64,000 nucleotides of DNA from Pseudomonadota bacterium (GTDB lineage Bacteria; Pseudomonadota; Gammaproteobacteria; Burkholderiales; Rhodocyclaceae). The stretch spans positions 124,001 to 188,000 of the forward strand of contig JAFEDI010000138.1 of NCBI GenBank assembly GCA_018241725.1. The letters are read 5' to 3'. Shown here in pieces: positions 1 to 9,200 of this stretch (positions within the stretch are counted from its first letter, which is position 1; the number at the start of each line of letters is the position of its first letter). The translations under genes and the position numbers were made by a program. The notes beneath the pieces are model-generated. The model was given only the letters and a program-made list of their open reading frames with translations. It was not told the DNA's origin and did not search any database.

Positions 1-482
1 AGGTGCGCGGCCCGGTCCAGCTCACCTTCGCCCGCTCGGTGGCGCCCATCGTCGCGCTGGAGCACTCCATCACCCGCATGGCCGTCGCCACCGAAGCCGA
101 GGCGGAGAAACAGCAAGGCGACAACCGCACCATGGGTCGCAAGCACACCGTGCCCTACGGCGTGTATATGGCCCACGGCTTCGTGTCGTCCTTCCTGGCC
201 AAGCAGACCGGCTTCGGCGAGGAGGATCTGGAATTGCTGTGGCAAGCGCTGGAGCACATGTTCGAGCACGACCGCTCCGCCTCCCGCGGAGAAATGGCCA
301 CCCGCGGGCTGTACGTCTTCAAGCACGACTCGGAACTCGGCAACGCCCCCGCCCATGAACTGTTCAAGCGCGTGACAGCCCAGCCGACGATTGAAATTCC
401 ACGCGACTTCGAAAACTACAAAGTCACGGTGAACGACACCGACCTACCGGCCGGCGTCTCGCTGATCCGTCGGGTAGGCTGA
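1..482 (+). CDS. cas7: Cas7 (Csd2) backbone subunit of type I-C Cascade, 3' part
   Basis: This is the C-terminal ~160 residues of the type I-C Cas7/Csd2 protein, which polymerises along crRNA to form the Cascade backbone. The 5' end lies outside the window and the frame is open from base 3. Family-typical stretches are visible: [35 protein letters not shown], then [19 protein letters not shown] and the tail GNAPAHELF. In type I-C loci the usual order is cas3-cas5-cas8c-cas7-cas4-cas1-cas2, so the interference genes should lie just upstream. The next cas gene, cas4, does not follow directly: an antisense toxin-antitoxin pair occupies the 600-bp gap. Identification is firm from the motifs, the neighbours and the I-C-like repeat. 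Confidence 0.96.
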   Translation, partial: VRGPVQLTFARSVAPIVALEHSITRMAVATEAEAEKQQGDNRTMGRKHTVPYGVYMAHGFVSSFLAKQTGFGEEDLELLWQALEHMFEHDRSASRGEMATRGLYVFKHDSELGNAPAHELFKRVTAQPTIEIPRDFENYKVTVNDTDLPAGVSLIRRVG

Positions 483-490
483 AAACCTCC

Positions 491-784
491 TCAGCGCCGC
501 TTTGCCCAATACCTCGGACGGCGGCGCTGATGGGCAATGGCCAGAATTCGCAAAACATCACCCTCTATGCGATATACAACCCAATAAGGAAAACTCTCGA
601 GGGTAAGCCGACGGGTATCCCGGACAAACGGCGTGCCGATATCAGGATGCCTACGGATCAGTTCGATGCAAGACTGGACGTTCGCCATCAAATTCAGCGC
701 AGCACGCGGGCTTCCTCCTGCGCGATACCAACTTGCAGCACGAACCGCCTCCTCAAGCGCCAGCGGATGAAAGGAGAAACGCAT
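491..784 (-). CDS. RelE/ParE-type toxin, inside the cas locus
   Basis: A 97-residue basic protein that fits the RelE/ParE toxin fold: FHPLALEEAVRAASWYR at the N-terminus (first helix, with the family's 'A..WY' signature), a middle helix ending in RRHPDIGTP, and a C-terminal beta part containing SFPYWVVYRIEGD and IAIAHQRRRPRYW, the usual ParE ending. ParE members poison gyrase and RelE members cleave mRNA; which applies here cannot be read from the sequence. The stop codon sits 8 bp from the cas7 stop, so the two genes converge. The antitoxin gene lies 3 bp upstream, as in a normal antitoxin-toxin operon. Confidence 0.85.
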   Translation of the reverse strand: MRFSFHPLALEEAVRAASWYRAGGSPRAALNLMANVQSCIELIRRHPDIGTPFVRDTRRLTLESFPYWVVYRIEGDVLRILAIAHQRRRPRYWAKRR

Positions 785-787
785 GCA

Positions 788-1036
788 TCAGCGCGAGCCG
801 ATAGCCGCAGCACGCAGGCGTGCAAGCGCCTCGTCACCGTCGACCCAGGCGACTTCTCCTCGCTCCATTGCGTCGACACGGCGTTCGGCCTCCTCGGCCC
901 AGGCCGTTTCGATCTCTTCAGGCGTAACTCCCGGATCGGCATCACGATGCGCGAGCAGGCTCACGATGAGCGCATCCAGATCGTCCAGCGGGAGTTGCAG
1001 GGCTTCGGCAACCAGGGCCTGCAGGGGCATGCTCAT
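788..1036 (-). CDS. Antitoxin of the addiction-module component family
   Basis: An 82-residue acidic protein directly upstream of the toxin gene. It resembles the short 'putative addiction module component' family that pairs with ParE/RelE toxins: an N-terminal helix (LQALVAEALQLPLDDLDALI), a central acidic helix with EEIETAWAEEAERRVDAM and the tail ALARLRAAA. The family normally binds and neutralises the toxin and often represses its own promoter. A GAGGA ribosome binding site lies about 7 nt before the ATG at 1036; a second in-frame ATG is two codons later. Its start is 47 bp from the cas4 start, so the module's promoter and any cas4 promoter share a very short divergent region. Confidence 0.8.
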   Translation of the reverse strand: MSMPLQALVAEALQLPLDDLDALIVSLLAHRDADPGVTPEEIETAWAEEAERRVDAMERGEVAWVDGDEALARLRAAAIGSR

Positions 1037-1083
1037 GACAAATCCTCGACGTCGATAACGACTTCAATCTTAGCAGCCACCCC

Positions 1084-1719
1084 ATGCCGGAACCACTCGA
1101 CCCCATTCCCCTCTCCGCCCTCCAGCACTGGGCCTATTGCCCGCGCCAGTGCGCGCTCATCCACCTCGAACAAGCGTTCGAGGACAACGTGTTCACGCTG
1201 CGCGGGCAGGCCGTCCATGCCCGTGCCGACCAGCCCGGCGTGGAGGTGCGTGCCGGCTTGCGGGCCGAGCGCGCGCTACCGGTGTTCAGCGACCGCCTCG
1301 GTCTGATCGGCAAGGCCGACGTGGTGGAGCTCCAGCCCGACGGCACACCCTACCCGGTGGAATACAAGCACGGCTCGCGCAACAAGAAGGCGGCCATTGC
1401 CGCCTGCGACGACCTGCAACTGGCCGGGCAGGCCCTGTGCCTGGAAGAAATGAGCGGCAGAGCGGTACCCGAAGGGGCACTGTTCTACGCGACCTCCAAG
1501 CGCCGCCGGGTTGTACCGATCACGCTGGCGCTACGCACCGCCGTCGAGACCGCCGTGATCGAGATCCGCACCATGCTGGCCGGCGGCCAGACTCCGCCCC
1601 CGGTTAACGACGAACGCTGCCATGCCTGCTCCCTGCGCGACCTGTGCCAACCAGCAGCACTGTCCCACACCGCCGAACGGGATGCCCTTCACCAAGCCCT
1701 CTTCGACCCGGATACCTGA
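1084..1719 (+). CDS. cas4: Cas4 exonuclease, CRISPR adaptation
   Basis: Cas4 (211 aa) is a RecB-family nuclease that trims prespacers and helps select PAM-containing ends with Cas1-Cas2. The iron-sulfur cysteines are present: C19 and C23 (YCPRQC) at the N-terminus, and C179, C182 and C188 in CHACSLRDLC near the C-terminus, more than the four needed for a [4Fe-4S] cluster. The nuclease core is visible as GKADVVEL (D79) and VEYKHG (E93, K95). It is followed 3 bp later by cas1, so cas4-cas1-cas2 read as one unit. Because cas7 is separated from it by an antisense module, this unit probably has its own promoter or depends on read-through. Confidence 0.96.
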   Translation: MPEPLDPIPLSALQHWAYCPRQCALIHLEQAFEDNVFTLRGQAVHARADQPGVEVRAGLRAERALPVFSDRLGLIGKADVVELQPDGTPYPVEYKHGSRNKKAAIAACDDLQLAGQALCLEEMSGRAVPEGALFYATSKRRRVVPITLALRTAVETAVIEIRTMLAGGQTPPPVNDERCHACSLRDLCQPAALSHTAERDALHQALFDPDT

Positions 1720-1722
1720 CCC

Positions 1723-2751
1723 ATGCAACTGCTCAATACCCTCTACGTGACCCTGCCGGAGAGCTATCTGCATCTGGAGAACGACACTCTGCGCATCGAG
1801 GTAGAGCACGAAACCCGCCTGCGCGTACCGCTGCACCATGTGGGCAGCGTGGTGTGCTTCGGCAACGTCAAGTTGTCCACACCGCTGATGCACCGGCTGG
1901 CCGACAGCGGTATCGGACTGGTCCTGCTCGACGGCAATGGCCGGTTCAAGGCCCGGCTGGAAGGCCCCGTGTCCGGCAACGTGCTGCTGCGCCAGGCCCA
2001 GCATGAACGCAGCCGCGACGCAGGTTTCGCCCTCTGCATCGCCCGCTGCTGCGTGGCCGGCAAAATCAAGAATGCCCGCCAGGTGCTGCAGCGCGGCGCC
2101 CGGGAAGCCAAGGAGCCTGCCGATGGAGCCAGCCTGACCCGCGCCGCGGATGACCTCGCCGCCGCCCTGCGTGCCCTTCCCGCCGCCACCGACCTGGACA
2201 CCCTGCGCGGCATCGAGGGCGAAGCCGCCCGCCAGTATTTCGCCGGACTCAATCTGGTCGTCCGCCCCGAAGCCCGCGCCGCCTTCCAAATGGATGGCCG
2301 CAGCCGGCGCCCGCCCCGCGACCGCATGAACGCGCTGCTGTCCTTCCTGTATTCCATGCTGATGAACGACTGCCGCTCGGCCGTCGAAGCCGCCGGCCTC
2401 GACCCGCAGGTGGGCTTCCTGCATGCCTTGCGTCCAGGGCGTGCGGCCCTGGCCCTCGATCTGATGGAGGAATTCCGTGCCATCGCCGACCGTGTCGCGC
2501 TGACGCTCATCAATCGCGGTCAAATCGGCGCCGACGACTTCGTCGAGCGGGAAGGCGGCGCCGTACTGCTTGAGGGCGACGCCCGCAAAGCTGTGGTTGT
2601 CGCCTGGCAGGAACGGAAACAGGAAGAACTGACCCACCCACTCCTCGAACAAGCCGTTCCACTCGGCGTCGTCCCCTTGGTCCAAGCCCGCCTGCTGGCA
2701 CGCAGCCTGCGCGGCGAAATGCCCGAATACCTGCCCTTCGTGATCCGCTGA
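1723..2751 (+). CDS. cas1: Cas1 integrase, CRISPR adaptation
   Basis: Cas1 (342 aa) is the metal-dependent integrase that, with Cas2, inserts new spacers at the leader end of the array. The conserved catalytic residues are visible: E165 in the GIEG motif, H234 in [10 protein letters not shown] and E249 in LDLMEEFR. The N-terminal beta domain carries the typical [13 protein letters not shown] and [13 protein letters not shown] segments. Length matches type I-C Cas1 proteins (about 340 aa). It lies 3 bp after cas4 and 10 bp before cas2. No truncation or missing key residue is seen, so adaptation is probably functional, in line with the large array behind it. Confidence 0.97.
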   Translation: MQLLNTLYVTLPESYLHLENDTLRIEVEHETRLRVPLHHVGSVVCFGNVKLSTPLMHRLADSGIGLVLLDGNGRFKARLEGPVSGNVLLRQAQHERSRDAGFALCIARCCVAGKIKNARQVLQRGAREAKEPADGASLTRAADDLAAALRALPAATDLDTLRGIEGEAARQYFAGLNLVVRPEARAAFQMDGRSRRPPRDRMNALLSFLYSMLMNDCRSAVEAAGLDPQVGFLHALRPGRAALALDLMEEFRAIADRVALTLINRGQIGADDFVEREGGAVLLEGDARKAVVVAWQERKQEELTHPLLEQAVPLGVVPLVQARLLARSLRGEMPEYLPFVIR

Positions 2752-2761
2752 AAGTACCGCC

Positions 2762-3052
2762 ATGCTCGTCATCGTCTGCTACGACGTGAATACCGAAACC
2801 AAGGCCGGCCGCCGACGCCTGCGCCGGGTTGCCAAGGTCTGCGAAGGCATCGGCCAGCGCGTCCAGAAATCCGTCTTCGAATGCCAGGTCAACCTGATGC
2901 AATTCGAATCCCTCGAACGGGAGCTCCTTGCCGAAATCGAACTGACCGAAGACAATCTCCGCCTCTACCGCCTCCCTGAAAGCCGCGGCGCCGAAGTCCG
3001 CGAACACGGAACCTTCCGCTCCACCGACTTCAACGGGCCTCTGGTGCTGTAA
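2762..3052 (+). CDS. cas2: Cas2, CRISPR adaptation
   Basis: Cas2 (96 aa) forms the central dimer of the Cas1-Cas2 integration complex. The start [13 protein letters not shown] matches the type I-C Cas2 beginning, with the ferredoxin-like fold's first strand and conserved D (YDV). [11 protein letters not shown] and [12 protein letters not shown] follow at the expected positions. The gene ends 186 bp before the first CRISPR repeat, the standard arrangement in which the leader sits between cas2 and the array. The cas4-cas1-cas2 unit is compact and codirectional with the array. Confidence 0.97.
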   Translation: MLVIVCYDVNTETKAGRRRLRRVAKVCEGIGQRVQKSVFECQVNLMQFESLERELLAEIELTEDNLRLYRLPESRGAEVREHGTFRSTDFNGPLVL

Positions 3053-3238
3053 CATCCCAAACGCGAACCCCAAGCGCCCATCGTTTCCCCGCCGGGTTCG
3101 CGCATGTACCAAGTGTTTGTATTGGAAAGATAAGCCTTCAAGCATTCCCTCCATGAGACACCAGCCATCGCACCCCAAGCTCAGGTTCGCGCAAAGCGAC
3201 CTTTTTCCCGTGATGGCTCAGACCTTTGCGCGCGAAGG
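3053..3238 (+). promoter_or_regulatory. CRISPR leader
   Basis: The 186 bp between cas2 and repeat 1 should hold the array promoter and the integration anchor. A perfect 9-bp inverted repeat, CGCGAACCC at 3062-3070 and GGGTTCGCG at 3094-3102, spans a 23-nt loop. The 9-mer GGTTCGCGC at 3095-3103 occurs again at 3184-3192, and a related TTTGCGCGCGAAG lies against repeat 1. No clear sigma-70 promoter was picked out by eye. The leader role is inferred from position and from the opposite end carrying the only mutated repeat. Confidence 0.8.
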
Positions 3239-6200
3239 GATTCGTCCGTTAGCAATAACGGACGTGGATTGAAACAGCCGACGCGTAACCCTTCATCGTG
3301 CCCTTGGAATGATTCGTCCGTTAGCAATAACGGACGTGGATTGAAACGAGCAGATGCAACCGGACGAGGATGCAGACGAAGGATTCGTCCGTTAGCAATA
3401 ACGGACGTGGATTGAAACCTGCTGCCGGGCGTGCCCCTGGCAGGGCGTAGCGGATTCGTCCGTTAGCAATAACGGACGTGGATTGAAACTCGCCGGATGC
3501 CCCGCTCAGCGACGGCGCCCGTGCGATTCGTCCGTTAGCAATAACGGACGTGGATTGAAACCAGATACTCAACGTTCTCGGCAGGGCATTCGATGAGATT
3601 CGTCCGTTAGCAATAACGGACGTGGATTGAAACAATGCCGATCAAATGTCTCTGCCCGGCCTCCCCGGATTCGTCCGTTAGCAATAACGGACGTGGATTG
3701 AAACCGGTGATCGACGTCACCCAGGCCGAGCCCCTGCGCGATTCGTCCGTTAGCAATAACGGACGTGGATTGAAACTATGTCGCTCCGTCCTTCCGGGGT
3801 TATGCCGCCATGGATTCGTCCGTTAGCAATAACGGACGTGGATTGAAACCTGGTCCGCGGGGTCGAATTCGAAGCGCCAGTGCGCGATTCGTCCGTTAGC
3901 AATAACGGACGTGGATTGAAACAGCCCCTTCGCTGTCGCGCGCCCACGTAATGGCTGATTCGTCCGTTAGCAATAACGGACGTGGATTGAAACACCGAAC
4001 TTGCCAGTCTTACACATTGGCGAATCAGGATTCGTCCGTTAGCAATAACGGACGTGGATTGAAACCTTAAGGGCTGCTATTACGCCACCCGCCTGCTTGA
4101 TTCGTCCGTTAGCAATAACGGACGTGGATTGAAACAGTCCAAGCTGCCCGTGGCCCTTGTCCTGGTTACTGATTCGTCCGTTAGCAATAACGGACGTGGA
4201 TTGAAACCCCTCGGCTCCTTCCCAATGTCATTGCATTGAAGGATTCGTCCGTTAGCAATAACGGACGTGGATTGAAACACCGCTCTGCAAGACGGGGTCA
4301 TTTAGTGGATCGTGATTCGTCCGTTAGCAATAACGGACGTGGATTGAAACGTATTAACGGGTGCTATGCTGATCCGTATGCTGGAGATTCGTCCGTTAGC
4401 AATAACGGACGTGGATTGAAACATGAATGGCGCTCTGCTGTTCTTGTGCTCCTCGGCGATTCGTCCGTTAGCAATAACGGACGTGGATTGAAACCCTTCC
4501 GGCGTGGTGGTCAGTGCGGTAGCCAGACGCTCGAGATTCGTCCGTTAGCAATAACGGACGTGGATTGAAACCTCACTCAGAGAAAGCACGGAGGCGCGAA
4601 GAACAGATTCGTCCGTTAGCAATAACGGACGTGGATTGAAACCAATGTCCGCCCCGAGCAGCAAAGGGGCGGAAGTTCGATTCGTCCGTTAGCAATAACG
4701 GACGTGGATTGAAACATGGGTGTTGGCGGTGGTGCTGGCACATATGAGTGATTCGTCCGTTAGCAATAACGGACGTGGATTGAAACGTCGTCAGCCACTG
4801 ATAGAGCCGACGCTCCCAGCGATTCGTCCGTTAGCAATAACGGACGTGGATTGAAACTGCACCTTGCCCGACGTCACAAATTCAACCTCGCATTGATTCG
4901 TCCGTTAGCAATAACGGACGTGGATTGAAACCGCCGGTCGTTCCGTCGATGCGCGGAAATACGGATCGATTCGTCCGTTAGCAATAACGGACGTGGATTG
5001 AAACCGCTCGGTAGCTCCTGCTCATAAGACGCCGAAAGGATTCGTCCGTTAGCAATAACGGACGTGGATTGAAACCTGGTGCAGATCCCGTACGCAAGGA
5101 AGCCGCGCAGGATTCGTCCGTTAGCAATAACGGACGTGGATTGAAACTCTGCCTGGTAGCTGTAGCGCGCCCACACCACCGATTCGTCCGTTAGCAATAA
5201 CGGACGTGGATTGAAACGTCATTGACATGCTCGTCGTCGTGCTCCGGAGTCCAGGATTCGTCCGTTAGCAATAACGGACGTGGATTGAAACTCCTCGGCT
5301 GCCCGGCGCTCGGCTGCGATCCGCTCGATTCGTCCGTTAGCAATAACGGACGTGGATTGAAACCAACGCTGGCGCCCCAGCATCCACATGCCCCGCTGGA
5401 TTCGTCCGTTAGCAATAACGGACGTGGATTGAAACTGGCGCTGCTGGTGTTCGTGGTGATGTGCGTGACGCGATTCGTCCGTTAGCAATAACGGACGTGG
5501 ATTGAAACCATTGGTGCTACGCCATGTCGCGAGACCGGCGGCGATTCGTCCGTTAGCAATAACGGACGTGGATTGAAACGAACTTAAAGCTCAAATGCTC
5601 CTGCCCGGCCTCCCCGATTCGTCCGTTAGCAATAACGGACGTGGATTGAAACGTACGCTTGACGGTCACGTCATGAAGCATGACCGGGATTCGTCCGTTA
5701 GCAATAACGGACGTGGATTGAAACTTTAACGCAATCCTCGGCGGCACTATGAGTTGAGAAGGATTCGTCCGTTAGCAATAACGGACGTGGATTGAAACAG
5801 TGCCTGTACACGCAGATCAAAGACGCCCTCCTCAGGATTCGTCCGTTAGCAATAACGGACGTGGATTGAAACGCGTCGCTGATCGCGCTAAACCCGACGG
5901 CGGTTGAGATTCGTCCGTTAGCAATAACGGACGTGGATTGAAACTTCGCAGCCTGCTGGCACATCCAAAGGATGTCGGCGATTCGTCCGTTAGCAATAAC
6001 GGACGTGGATTGAAACTCCGCTCTTTTTGCTGGCATTCCGGTGTATCACAGATTCGTCCGTTAGCAATAACGGACGTGGATTGAAACCTCAACCATGGAA
6101 ATATGGGCAACACCGGAGTGTGGATTCGTCCGTTAGCAATAACGGACGTGGATTGAAACCTATCAACCGCGGATTCAAGGCCTGCCGCATACTGATTCGT

Positions 6201-9200
6201 CCGTTAGCAATAACGGACGTGGATTGAAACATTTACACGATTGACGTAAACAGGACGCGCATGCTTGATTCGTCCGTTAGCAATAACGGACGTGGATTGA
6301 AACAATGCTAATTACACCGGTCAATCATGTGGCTCCGGGGATTCGTCCGTTAGCAATAACGGACGTGGATTGAAACCGGGCACTGGCAAGACTGCGCTTG
6401 CGGTGTCGATGGATTCGTCCGTTAGCAATAACGGACGTGGATTGAAACCTTGAAGGCGTGGCGATCAATCCCAAGCTGACGCGGGATTCGTCCGTTAGCA
6501 ATAACGGACGTGGATTGAAACTGTGACCTGCTGACGCTCCGCACCCTTTTTACCGATTCGTCCGTTAGCAATAACGGACGTGGATTGAAACTGCTCGTCA
6601 TAGTGTTCAGATGCTTGGCGGCATGGCGATTCGTCCGTTAGCAATAACGGACGTGGATTGAAACACAGTCCATGAGGACACTGCGCATCGGACTGGCTGA
6701 TTCGTCCGTTAGCAATAACGGACGTGGATTGAAACTTCAACGATGAAGTGGAAGGCAAGCGTTACGACTGATTCGTCCGTTAGCAATAACGGACGTGGAT
6801 TGAAACCATGTGGGGTCAAATCCCTGCCGACATGCTCAATGATTCGTCCGTTAGCAATAACGGACGTGGATTGAAACTTCAACCGGCGGGGTCGGCTGAT
6901 GATCGACTTTCAGATTCGTCCGTTAGCAATAACGGACGTGGATTGAAACCATTCGGCGGTTTCCGTAGCCTCCACAAAGTCATACGATTCGTCCGTTAGC
7001 AATAACGGACGTGGATTGAAACATTTTGCTGTTCTCCTATTTGAGAAATGAAAGAAGATTCGTCCGTTAGCAATAACGGACGTGGATTGAAACACGTTAG
7101 GAAGGTTAGGAAGGTTAGGAAGGTTAGGCAAGGGCAGGATTCGTCCGTTAGCAATAACGGACGTGGATTGAAACCAGGTGATCGAGACGGCGTTGGAGAC
7201 AGTGGGGAGGATTCGTCCGTTAGCAATAACGGACGTGGATTGAAACAACAGCTGCAGAAGCTTAAATAACTGGAGTATGACGGATTCGTCCGTTAGCAAT
7301 AACGGACGTGGATTGAAACCACGTGCGGCAGTCGAGGGCGGCGAGGATCTCGCGATTCGTCCGTTAGCAATAACGGACGTGGATTGAAACCCCGCGGCAA
7401 AGACCAACGACGTCTTCGTCCTCGGATTCGTCCGTTAGCAATAACGGACGTGGATTGAAACATCGACCGCCCTTTGCCGCGGCGGGTGGCCTCGAGGATT
7501 CGTCCGTTAGCAATAACGGACGTGGATTGAAACGACAGGTACGGAGCCTGCCCACCGTCATAGCCAGGATTCGTCCGTTAGCAATAACGGACGTGGATTG
7601 AAACTCAAGACGGGCAATCAGGGCTATGTGGCAGCGATGATTCGTCCGTTAGCAATAACGGACGTGGATTGAAACAACTTGTCTGGTAACAGCCAAGTCG
7701 GAGCTGCGCTGATTCGTCCGTTAGCAATAACGGACGTGGATTGAAACCTCAAGCTATCCCCTGATCAGGCCCTCATCAAGATCGATTCGTCCGTTAGCAA
7801 TAACGGACGTGGATTGAAACATCGCGCTTGCGGAAGCGAAGCTCTCCAGCGACCTGGATTCGTCCGTTAGCAATAACGGACGTGGATTGAAACCAATGAG
7901 GCGCAGTATTAGGACAATAGTTATATGGATTCGTCCGTTAGCAATAACGGACGTGGATTGAAACTTTGCCGATTGCGAAACGGAATTGGTGACGACGGGC
8001 GATTCGTCCGTTAGCAATAACGGACGTGGATTGAAACAGCCGCCTTCTGGTCGCGCTCGTACAGCTTGACTTGATTCGTCCGTTAGCAATAACGGACGTG
8101 GATTGAAACAGTTTAAGTCTAATGATTCCACTTCATGGACATGATTCGTCCGTTAGCAATAACGGACGTGGATTGAAACAGTCTGGCGCTGGCCGGTAAG
8201 TACCGGTCCGTCGAGATTCGTCCGTTAGCAATAACGGACGTGGATTGAAACTTTGTCCCGTTCGATCCTGATCCGCAGCGGGCGCGGGATTCGTCCGTTA
8301 GCAATAACGGACGTGGATTGAAACATTTGCTCGACTCCCATCGAGAGGTTTGAAAAACGGGATTCGTCCGTTAGCAATAACGGACGTGGATTGAAACCAT
8401 CTACGTAATTCCAGATCAACGCCTTGGTGCAGGATTCGTCCGTTAGCAATAACGGACGTGGATTGAAACAGGGCTGGCTGGCCGTCAAGGTCGGTGGCAC
8501 AGCGATTCGTCCGTTAGCAATAACGGACGTGGATTGAAACGAACGTGATCCCCTTACTGTTGCAGTACGCCTCAATGATTCGTCCGTTAGCAATAACGGA
8601 CGTGGATTGAAACGCGCCGACGAAAGATCCATGTGGCGAGAAGCCGGAGATTCGTCCGTTAGCAATAACGGACGTGGATTGAAACGTTTTGTCGCCACCG
8701 GAAGGCGCGCTCGTCGTGGCGATTCGTCCGTTAGCAATAACGGACGTGGATTGAAACTCCGGCTCCATGGCCAGCACGGACGCCGGCTACAAGGATTCGT
8801 CCGTTAGCAATAACGGACGTGGATTGAAACATGCGCCGGGTGACGGATCAGGAAAGCGGGAATAGCGATTCGTCCGTTAGCAATAACGGACGTGGATTGA
8901 AACCACTTCTGGAGGAGCGAGATCGCCCTCGGGCTGCGGATTCGTCCGTTAGCAATAACGGACGTGGATTGAAACCTCATGGCCTGCCTGCTACTGCGCG
9001 GCAACGCCTACGATTCGTCCGTTAGCAATAACGGACGTGGATTGAAACAACCCCGGTCCCGTAGGAGCTGACGATGGACATGAGATTCGTCCGTTAGCAA
9101 TAACGGACGTGGATTGAAACTCCTGTGTTGTTGCTTCGATGACTCTATTATATAGATTCGTCCGTTAGCAATAACGGACGTGGATTGAAACACGACCAAG

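Noticed and set aside
1531-2772. A long minus-strand frame opposite cas1.
   Set aside because: It mirrors Cas1, Cas4 and Cas2 codons; the plus strand carries clear catalytic motifs.
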